Assembly (NCBI RefSeq): GCF_014695575.1
Contig: NZ_JACJOO010000067.1
Coordinates: forward strand, 62,001 to 126,000
Direction: 5' to 3'
DNA: 64,000 nucleotides
Source of the DNA: Leptolyngbya sp. FACHB-8
Lineage (GTDB): Bacteria; Cyanobacteriota; Cyanobacteriia; Elainellales; Elainellaceae
Part shown: in pieces, positions 20,475-27,142 of the stretch
Layout of the letters: each line of letters starts with the position of its first letter
Position numbering within the stretch: position 1 is the first letter of the stretch
Notes under the pieces: generated by a model
What the model saw: the letters and a program-made list of their open reading frames with translations, nothing else
Databases searched by the model: none
What the model was told of the DNA's origin: nothing
Translations under genes and position numbers: made by a program

Positions 20475-22247
20475 CTAATCCGTTGTAGGAATACCCAGGC
20501 GGCGCTTCACCCGAAACCAGCCACTCCGCAGTTTCCAGAACTTGCTGGATTCCATAGCCGCGATGCGGGCTCTGGCATCATACAGATCGCGATAGTTTTG
20601 TTGGGCGTATTGGATCGTCAGGCCAGGGGTAAACTCCTGATGCCAGAAGACGAGGCGCAGGGCAATTTGTTCTGTCTCAGAAATGGGGGCGGGAGGTTGC
20701 ACCTCCACGGTCACTTCGTAGCTGAATTTGAATTGGGTTCGTTGGGCCAGGTGAAGCAACAGGCAGGTGTGGGCAGCTTCGCTGAGTTCCGGGTCACGCC
20801 CCAACCATGATAGACAAGACTGACGCACCAAAAAACTACCGGGAGCAACCAGGGGCTGAAGCTGCAACAACCGCTCAGAACTGTAGGGATGAAAGCTGTA
20901 CAACTCAAGGGGATCGCCCGATCGCCCCACAGCTCCGCTATAGGCAACTCCCACTTCAGGATTTTGCTCCAGAATTTGTACGAGCGTCCCAATGTGATTG
21001 GGATACAGCACATCTCCAGCGTCCAAAACTCCAGCGTACGTGCTGTGGATGCGGCTCAGTCCCTTCCACAAAGCAGTGCTGAAGGGAACATCAGCGGGAA
21101 CCTCCAACCGCATCATGGAAACATCGGTGTGATGCCATTCTGCCCGTTCAGAATCCGTGGCGGATTGGATTAAGGTAACGGAGAGATTGGGATACGTTTG
21201 CCGGCTGAGGCTGTCGAGCGATCGCCCCACCTCTTCCGCCGACTTTCCCACCCCCATCAAGAGGATCTGCACCGGGCATTCCTCCTCGATCTGCAAGTGG
21301 CCGTGCGCCACAAACTGCTTCTCAGGCAGTACCTCCTGCTGAAGCTGAGGCAGGTTTTGCAGCAGTTTTTCCAGGGTGTAATGGTCGTTGAAGTGGGCGT
21401 GGGCTTGCTGGGTGAGGGCGATCGCAGCCTCCCGATTTCCACAAATCCAGGCCATGTGCTGATCAATCTGCCGGGCCTGCTCTACCGGGCTAGCTTCCGC
21501 GTCAATATACAACACGGAATCCCCAAAGGCGTCGCGGATAAAGGGATGATCGCTACAAACGGCTACAGCTCCAGCAGCAACAATTTCAAAAATGCGCATG
21601 GAGGCAACCCCAGCCCGTCGGTGCTCATCCCGATGCAGACACAGGCCCACCCCTGCTTGATGGAGGGTTTTGAAAAGACTGGTGCCATCAAAGGGTAGGC
21701 TACCCCGGTACGCATTCTTCAAGTACTGCCACCCAGCAGGATTGCCGTACACTGCCATATAGGGCCGCTGATCCAGCTCACGGAACAGATCGGAGAAGCG
21801 CTGTCCATCCCAATTAGAGCCACAGTAAACCAATTGTGGGTTGTCAAGTTGAGGCTGCTGGTATTCGGTGGCGGGGGAGCTGGTGTAAAAAGGCATCCGC
21901 AGAAACGGCTTGGGGGTGTTGCTCAGCAAACGATGCAACCACCGCTCGATGTAGGGGGCGGCAACCAGATAGCCGTCATAGGAAAGGATGTGGGCGATCG
22001 CCTTATCCACCCCTTCAAAAAAGTGGGGCGGGCTCCAAATACACCCGTATGTAGGAAATGACGTCAGCTTAGGAGCGTTGTCGTGCATCGCCAGCACGCA
22101 ATCCGGTTGAAAATCCTGGATCTCCTGAGCATTGCGACAGGTGACAGCTTGCCAGCCCAACCGTTGCGCGGCGATTTCAATACGGCGAGCTAATTCGGCT
22201 TCAGCAAACCAGTTTTCTTCAAAGGGGTAATGAAGGGCAATTTTCAT
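20475..22247 (-). CDS. Two-domain glycosyltransferase (CgeB/GT4-like, GT2)
   Basis: Composite glycosyltransferase of 590 aa with the domain order reversed relative to the 17848 gene. Residues 1-320 resemble CgeB/GT4-type transferases (MKIALHYPFEENWF start; a RAGVASMRIFEIVAAGAVAVCS donor-site helix). Residues about 340-530 are a GT2-like domain (VQILLMGVGKSAEEVGRSLDSL, then GVLDAGDVLYPNH in the DxD position). The last 30 residues form a short helix, ARIAAME, then the tail SSKFWKLRSGWFRVKRRLG, shared with three other proteins of this island. Predicted cytoplasmic or peripheral membrane enzyme of surface-glycan assembly. Acceptor and donor unknown. It lies after a small coiled-coil protein gene, separated by a hairpin. 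Confidence 0.82.
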   Translation of the reverse strand: MKIALHYPFEENWFAEAELARRIEIAAQRLGWQAVTCRNAQEIQDFQPDCVLAMHDNAPKLTSFPTYGCIWSPPHFFEGVDKAIAHILSYDGYLVAAPYIERWLHRLLSNTPKPFLRMPFYTSSPATEYQQPQLDNPQLVYCGSNWDGQRFSDLFRELDQRPYMAVYGNPAGWQYLKNAYRGSLPFDGTSLFKTLHQAGVGLCLHRDEHRRAGVASMRIFEIVAAGAVAVCSDHPFIRDAFGDSVLYIDAEASPVEQARQIDQHMAWICGNREAAIALTQQAHAHFNDHYTLEKLLQNLPQLQQEVLPEKQFVAHGHLQIEEECPVQILLMGVGKSAEEVGRSLDSLSRQTYPNLSVTLIQSATDSERAEWHHTDVSMMRLEVPADVPFSTALWKGLSRIHSTYAGVLDAGDVLYPNHIGTLVQILEQNPEVGVAYSGAVGRSGDPLELYSFHPYSSERLLQLQPLVAPGSFLVRQSCLSWLGRDPELSEAAHTCLLLHLAQRTQFKFSYEVTVEVQPPAPISETEQIALRLVFWHQEFTPGLTIQYAQQNYRDLYDARARIAAMESSKFWKLRSGWFRVKRRLGIPTTD

Positions 22248-22294
22248 AAGATTTTGCTATATCATTCCGTCTTTCTGAAAACTGTTTGAGATAC

Positions 22295-22327
22295 AAGAAT
22301 TGCAGTTTTTGAAGAACTGCAATTCTT
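22295..22327 (-). repeat. Intergenic hairpin
   Basis: Perfect 13-bp inverted repeat (22295-22307 with 22315-22327) around a 7-base loop, between the 22340 and 20475 genes. No clear U-run on the minus strand, so any terminator role would be partial. Confidence 0.6.
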
Positions 22328-22339
22328 ACGCGCAGAAAA

Positions 22340-22801
22340 TCACATGAGGGAAAAGATACCGAGAGAGCCAGGAACTTTTTGTTGCAGTTTTTGTAGGCTT
22401 TCCCAATGGTGAGGTTCAGTAGGAAGCTTACAGAGAATGATCTGGGTCTTATCCGAAATGACGGACAGTTCCAGATCGTCGTGCCAATTCCAACCCATCG
22501 CTTGGAGGTTAGAAGATGGAATCCCTAAAGTTTGCTGAGCAGCCGCTGTTTCCTGAGCATTACCTAGCAGGAGAAAGGATCGCGTAGGCCTTGCTTCTAA
22601 TATCTGCAAGATACGAATTGATGCCTCTAAAAGTGCCGTTTCATTTTCCAATTGAGCTTCTGCAAAATTGTCTAACCGACGGGTTAAAACCGCAATATCC
22701 TGAGTCGTTTTTGAGAGTCCTTCGAGTTGTTCTAATCGACGAAGAATCTCATCCAGTTTGTTTAGAAGTAGCTCTTTGATAACTTTGATGCGATTCAGCA
22801 T
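22340..22801 (-). CDS. Uncharacterised coiled-coil protein in glycan island
   Basis: I do not recognise a family for this 153-aa protein. Residues 1-75 are helical and rich in Leu/Glu/Lys heptads (KVIKELLLNKLDEILRRLEQ onward), likely a coiled coil. Residues 80-153 look like a small alpha/beta unit starting RSFLLLGNAQETAAAQQTLG. There is no signal peptide. It starts 5 bases after the stop of the upstream GT2 gene (22807-23697), so the two are very probably co-transcribed and translationally linked. A partner or scaffold for neighbouring glycosyltransferases is possible, but that is inference from context only. Confidence 0.7.
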   Translation of the reverse strand: MLNRIKVIKELLLNKLDEILRRLEQLEGLSKTTQDIAVLTRRLDNFAEAQLENETALLEASIRILQILEARPTRSFLLLGNAQETAAAQQTLGIPSSNLQAMGWNWHDDLELSVISDKTQIILCKLPTEPHHWESLQKLQQKVPGSLGIFSLM

Positions 22802-22806
22802 TGCGA

Positions 22807-23697
22807 TTAGGAATTTATAGAGTTAGATCGGTTGGAATGAAGCAAATCAGCTAACTGGCTGCGAAGGTCTTCACCTTTTTCCAGAAGAGCTTTAGCTCTG
22901 GGTGTATTCGCAAAAACAGGACGAGCTTTCGCAGCTCGGCTTAAGCTCTCATGAAGGCTAATAACTTCATGCTGAAGATAGCGAACCCGCTGCTGAAGCC
23001 AGTCGTCTTGCTGGAAAAGAGGAGCACTATTTTGAACACGGAAAAACTCTGTCAGTGAAAGAGTCTGTTCGCGGCAGGAAAAGCCCTGGTTCGAAAAAGA
23101 AGCAATGATTTCAGGAAAATAGCAAACTACAGCTTCAGGATATTGAGCCAATCGTAAAAACCAGTCATAATCCGCTGAAATTCGATATGTCTCATCAAAC
23201 AGTCCCAGCTTCTCAAACAAATGGCGACCGAAGAAACTGGCAGAATGTTGAGGGCCATCCGAAAACCACAAAAGAGCTTCTTTCAGTTCTTCAGGAGGCC
23301 GGGGTACGCGATGAATCGTGCGGTTATTTTGCACAATTCGCATTTCCATTTGCCCGTACACAAAATCACATTTTGGTTGCTGGGCGATGAAATTTGCTAA
23401 CTTCTCAAAGACCTGATGATTAACGAGGTAATCATCAGAATTGAGGAAGTACAAAAAGTCTCCCGTTGCCATGCGGATACCCTTGTTCATGGCCGCATAG
23501 ATTCCCCCGTCAAGTTCGCTGACAACACGGGCAATCTTCGAGGCGTATTTCTGGACGATATCGAGGGTGCGATCGCTCGACTTCCCATCGATAATCAAAT
23601 ACTCCACATTCGGGTAAGTTTGATTGACAACGCTCTGAATGGCTTGTTCAATGTGAGCTTCAGCATTCTTACAGACCGTGATAACCGTGATTTTCAT
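22807..23697 (-). CDS. GT2 family glycosyltransferase (WcaE-like)
   Basis: Single-domain GT2 glycosyltransferase (296 aa). It starts MKITVITVCKNAEAHIEQAI and has the nucleotide-sugar Asp motifs LIIDGKSSDRT and FLNSDDYL, followed by ADYDWFLRLAQ in the acceptor region. The overall pattern matches WcaE-type transferases of colanic-acid and exopolysaccharide clusters. The C-terminal 60 residues are probably helical. It transfers a sugar from a nucleotide donor to a growing lipid-linked glycan on the cytoplasmic side; the particular sugar is unknown. It lies 44 bases after the 23742 gene and 5 bases before the small coiled-coil gene. No FWKLR tail. Confidence 0.88.
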   Translation of the reverse strand: MKITVITVCKNAEAHIEQAIQSVVNQTYPNVEYLIIDGKSSDRTLDIVQKYASKIARVVSELDGGIYAAMNKGIRMATGDFLYFLNSDDYLVNHQVFEKLANFIAQQPKCDFVYGQMEMRIVQNNRTIHRVPRPPEELKEALLWFSDGPQHSASFFGRHLFEKLGLFDETYRISADYDWFLRLAQYPEAVVCYFPEIIASFSNQGFSCREQTLSLTEFFRVQNSAPLFQQDDWLQQRVRYLQHEVISLHESLSRAAKARPVFANTPRAKALLEKGEDLRSQLADLLHSNRSNSINS

Positions 23698-23741
23698 AGC
23701 AGGATAGTTGAGGGAAACACGAACACGAGAGGGGAATACAA

Positions 23742-25355
23742 TTACTCCTCGGCAGGAAGACCTAAACGCCGTTTAATTCGAAACCAGAGACCCCGCAATT
23801 TCCAAAATTTGCTGGTTTCCATCGCTTCAATTAATTGGTTCTTCTGAGTCATTTCGGCCTCTAGAAACTGGATGCGTCGTTCCTGAGTTTGGAGCTCCTG
23901 AGTATCGTGCAGCAGCGCATGAACCAGCACAGGCTTATGAATTGCTTCGTAGTGTTCACCCAGAGTGGCATTGAAGCCAGCCAGGCTAGTCTGAACCGGA
24001 GGTGAGACAGTTTCCGTTAGAACTGTGTTCACGAGCGTCGCTGTGCCCCCGGAGTTAGAGCTTGTACTGCTGGAACTCCCATTTGAAGACGATTGGAGCA
24101 GGGACTCATACAACGCTAAAAAGCGCTGCCCGATCACGGGCATGGAGTACTCCGTTTCGGCAATTTCCCGGCAGAGAGACTGCATAGCGACAGAGGCTTC
24201 GCGCTGTAGTACACAATCGACGATGAGCTCTGCCATGCGCTTAAAGTCGCCCACAGGAGCAAGCCAACCCGTTTTACCCGACCGAATGACATCCGGCATG
24301 CCACCCACATCAAAGCCAATCAGAGGTGTGCCACAACTGATAGCCTCTAACATGACGTTGGGCAGATTATCCTCTAGCGACGGCAGAATAAACGCATCTG
24401 CTGCTGAGTAGAGTTCTGCTAGCTTTTGGGGCGAGTTGCAAAAGCCCACATGAACATATGGAATGTCAGGAGCATCCAGGGGATGGCTGATGTTGCCAAA
24501 AAAGAGGAATTGAATCTTACCAGCATTGGCAGCGGCCCTAAACTTTCCATTCTGCAGAGCGCGGCGAATCGCCTCCAACACTTGGGGGAATTCCTTCCGA
24601 GACTCGATGCTGCTCTGGGCAATGAAGGTGAACGCTCCCGGTTTAAGACCTAGACGTCGCCGGGCAGCAGGTTTACCCAGGGGTCGAAAAACATCCGTTT
24701 CGATCGGGTTAGGAATGACATGAATGGGGCAGTTCCCCAAGAGACGGCTCTGTCGTGCCTCCTGGGCCATCCAGCGGCTCGGCGTCACAATCGTCAGGTT
24801 GGGGACGTGCGCTAGGAGCTCCAATTTGTCTTGAAGCACCGCGGATGGAAGATGGTAGGGGTCATTCTGCAATTGTGGGCAGGGGGCGCAATTATCGGTG
24901 TAGCCACTACACCCCGAGCTGTAGTGACACCCTCCAGTAAACGGAGCCATGTCATGCAACGTCCAGACGACAGGCTTGCCTAGTTCCAGCAGGGCCTTCA
25001 GAGAGGTGGGGGAGATGAATTGGCTGACCCAATGCAGATGGATAATGTCGGCCTGGGCGATCGCCTCGACCGACGTTAAATCTAACCCTGGATATGCGGC
25101 CGTAAAAAGGGTTTTGGCTCGATTGGTCAGATTACGGTTCAAGTAACGCCGCTGAATGGCTAGCCATTCAGGAGACTGGAGTTCCAGTTCGAGCGCTTGT
25201 GAGGTCACCTCCAGGACAGTGGGATCGGTCGAGACCTTCCAGCGCACCGCCATGCGGCTATCCTGCCCCAACTGTCGAAGTGATTTATGCAGGCGATAAG
25301 CCGCCAGCGCCGCTCCGCCACGAATATCTCGGGTGTTGACCTGAACAATTTTCAT
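23742..25355 (-). CDS. GT4 glycosyltransferase with FWKLR tail (copy 1)
   Basis: GT4 (group 1) glycosyltransferase, 537 aa. The start MKIVQVNTRDIRGGAALAAY is the glycine-rich first loop of the GT-B fold. The donor-site block has FILPSLEDNLPNVMLEAISCGTP-type sequence with the ExxxxxxxE pattern. Between the halves is a cysteine-rich loop, GGCHYSSGCSGYTDNCAPC, with four Cys that could bind zinc; the next gene has the same loop. Residues about 410-440 are a Ser/Asn-rich linker, then a helix and the tail TSKFWKLRGLWFRIKRRLG. Probably a cytoplasmic or membrane-associated enzyme of surface-glycan synthesis. It is a paralogue of the 25374 gene directly upstream, 18 bases away. Confidence 0.87.
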   Translation of the reverse strand: MKIVQVNTRDIRGGAALAAYRLHKSLRQLGQDSRMAVRWKVSTDPTVLEVTSQALELELQSPEWLAIQRRYLNRNLTNRAKTLFTAAYPGLDLTSVEAIAQADIIHLHWVSQFISPTSLKALLELGKPVVWTLHDMAPFTGGCHYSSGCSGYTDNCAPCPQLQNDPYHLPSAVLQDKLELLAHVPNLTIVTPSRWMAQEARQSRLLGNCPIHVIPNPIETDVFRPLGKPAARRRLGLKPGAFTFIAQSSIESRKEFPQVLEAIRRALQNGKFRAAANAGKIQFLFFGNISHPLDAPDIPYVHVGFCNSPQKLAELYSAADAFILPSLEDNLPNVMLEAISCGTPLIGFDVGGMPDVIRSGKTGWLAPVGDFKRMAELIVDCVLQREASVAMQSLCREIAETEYSMPVIGQRFLALYESLLQSSSNGSSSSTSSNSGGTATLVNTVLTETVSPPVQTSLAGFNATLGEHYEAIHKPVLVHALLHDTQELQTQERRIQFLEAEMTQKNQLIEAMETSKFWKLRGLWFRIKRRLGLPAEE

Positions 25356-25373
25356 TGGTGCACAAACGCTGCT

Positions 25374-27140
25374 TCACGGCTCGGAGTTCCGTCCCAACTG
25401 CTTCAACCTGAACCAGGCATTTCGCAGTTTCCAGAATCGACTGCCTTCCATCTCCGCAATTTTAGCCTGCGATCGTACCAATTCCTCTTGTGTGTGGACC
25501 AACTGTTCCCCTAACTGACTGACCTGCTGCCGCTGATTGGCCAACCGCTCTCGCAGCTTTTGCACCTCCGGTCGCAGCCTTTGTACTTCCGGCCGCAATT
25601 TCTGCAACCTTTGGACCTCTGGCCGCAACTTCTGCACCTCCAGCCGCTTCTCGTGGAGTACTGAACGGGTTTCGTGAAGATCCTGTTTGGTTTGCTGGAG
25701 TAGCAACTTGTCTGCTTCCCAACGTTCCTGAGTAGCATCCAGGCGTTTCTCTAGCGCTCGTCGTTCCCGCAGCAGAGCTTCTTGAGCCAGGTCTGGATAC
25801 AGGGTCGCAAAGTGAGGCCCCATGCTCGTGTCGAGGCTCATATCGCGATCAGCGGGCGATCGCTCGACCAGAGGTGGTGAGGGTAAGTCAGCATATAATG
25901 CCTGGTACCGTTCGGCCTGAAGGGTCAAGGCATAGTTCGCTTCCACATGACGACGAGCTGTTTCTCCCAGGGTTTGGCGTTGTTCAGGTGCCAGGGTTAA
26001 CGTCACAATTGCCTGGGCCAGGGCCTCTAAATCACCGGGTGGAACGAGGGCTCCGGTCTGCCCATCCGGAACAGCATCAGGGATACCTCCGCTGGCAAAG
26101 GCGATAACGGGTGTCCCACAGGCCATGGCCTCCAGCATGGTGTTGGGCAGGTTGTCTTCTAGAGACGGCAGGATGAACAGATCGGCTGCGGCGTAGAGCT
26201 GGCTGAGGGTCTCATCTGAATCAATGGTGCCAAAGGAGCGCACCGGAATTTGGAGGGTTTCTAGATCTTCACTAGGGGCCCCAAAGCAGAGCAGTGTTAC
26301 TTTACCCGCCTCGATCAAGCTCTCAAACTGCGGGTTCGCACGGCACTGCTGCAACGCTTTGAATAATGGCAGAAATCCCTTGCGCTGCTCGTTCCCATTG
26401 TTGGCTCCAATGAGTAGAGCGATCGCCCCCTCATCCAACTCCAGCGCCCGCTTTGCCTCTCCCTTAGGCCAGGGCCGAAACACATCGGTCTCCAACCCAT
26501 AGGGAATGACTTCTATCCGCTGCTGCCGAAACAAAGCACTCTGGCGGGCACAATCGGCCAGCCATTGACTGGGAGTGACCACGGTAATGGGAGATTGCAG
26601 CAGGGCCAGCTTATCTCGCAGCAGATAAGCTGGCAAATCTGCCGGATTTTCGGCTAGCTGAGGGCAGGCATGGCAGGTGGTCTGGTAGCGATCGCATCCC
26701 GCCGGATAGTGACAGCCTCCTGTGAAGGCTGAGCAATCATGAAGCGTCCACACGGCGGGCTTACCGAGCTGTAGCAGCCTTTGCAGGGTCGTCACAGACT
26801 GAAATCTGCTAACCCAATGGAGATGGATCACATCAGCCCCCATTACTTGGGGGAACTGGCTTAGATCCACACCCGGGTAAGGCAGCGAAAAGAGCGTATT
26901 GGTGAGGTCTGAGCGATCCTGGTCGATAAAAACAGATTGAATTGCCGCCAGCCCCATTCGCCGCACGTACTCTTCGGAGTAAACGGTGTCAGTAGCGTAA
27001 ACCTGAGGGTCCGGCGATCGCTTGCTCCGCACCACTAATGAAGATTCCACCCCAATTTGCTGAAGACCAAGGTGTAACCGATAGGTCGCGCGAGCGGCTC
27101 CCCCGTCCACATCATTCGTGCTGAGTAGGGCAACTTTCAT
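25374..27140 (-). CDS. GT4 glycosyltransferase with FWKLR tail (copy 2)
   Basis: GT4 glycosyltransferase, 588 aa, paralogous to the 23742 gene. It starts MKVALLSTNDVDGGAARATY, carries the same four-cysteine loop (GGCHYPAGCDRYQTTCHAC) and a donor-site block LPNTMLEAMACGTPVIAF. After the catalytic part (about 1-410) comes a long coiled coil (about 445-560) that contains near-identical LRPEVQ(K/R) repeats at about 493-528. The protein ends with GSRFWKLRNAWFRLKQLG. The coiled coil suggests self-association or binding to the other tail-bearing proteins of the island. It starts 2 bases after the stop of the upstream 27143 gene, so the two are almost certainly co-transcribed. Substrate unknown. Confidence 0.87.
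   Translation of the reverse strand: MKVALLSTNDVDGGAARATYRLHLGLQQIGVESSLVVRSKRSPDPQVYATDTVYSEEYVRRMGLAAIQSVFIDQDRSDLTNTLFSLPYPGVDLSQFPQVMGADVIHLHWVSRFQSVTTLQRLLQLGKPAVWTLHDCSAFTGGCHYPAGCDRYQTTCHACPQLAENPADLPAYLLRDKLALLQSPITVVTPSQWLADCARQSALFRQQRIEVIPYGLETDVFRPWPKGEAKRALELDEGAIALLIGANNGNEQRKGFLPLFKALQQCRANPQFESLIEAGKVTLLCFGAPSEDLETLQIPVRSFGTIDSDETLSQLYAAADLFILPSLEDNLPNTMLEAMACGTPVIAFASGGIPDAVPDGQTGALVPPGDLEALAQAIVTLTLAPEQRQTLGETARRHVEANYALTLQAERYQALYADLPSPPLVERSPADRDMSLDTSMGPHFATLYPDLAQEALLRERRALEKRLDATQERWEADKLLLQQTKQDLHETRSVLHEKRLEVQKLRPEVQRLQKLRPEVQRLRPEVQKLRERLANQRQQVSQLGEQLVHTQEELVRSQAKIAEMEGSRFWKLRNAWFRLKQLGRNSEP
25550..25660 (-). repeat. Tandem LRPEVQ-coding repeats within GT4 gene
   Basis: Short tandem repeat units encode LRPEVQ(R/K) three times plus the related KRLEVQK unit, spaced as a heptad or hendecad coiled coil. 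The DNA units are similar but not identical, so this looks like an expanded coiled coil, not a recent slippage tract. Confidence 0.7.
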
Positions 27141-27142
27141 GA

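Noticed and set aside
25550-25660. CRISPR-like or satellite repeat
   Set aside because: The units are short, imperfect, in frame and inside a coiled-coil coding region, without spacers.
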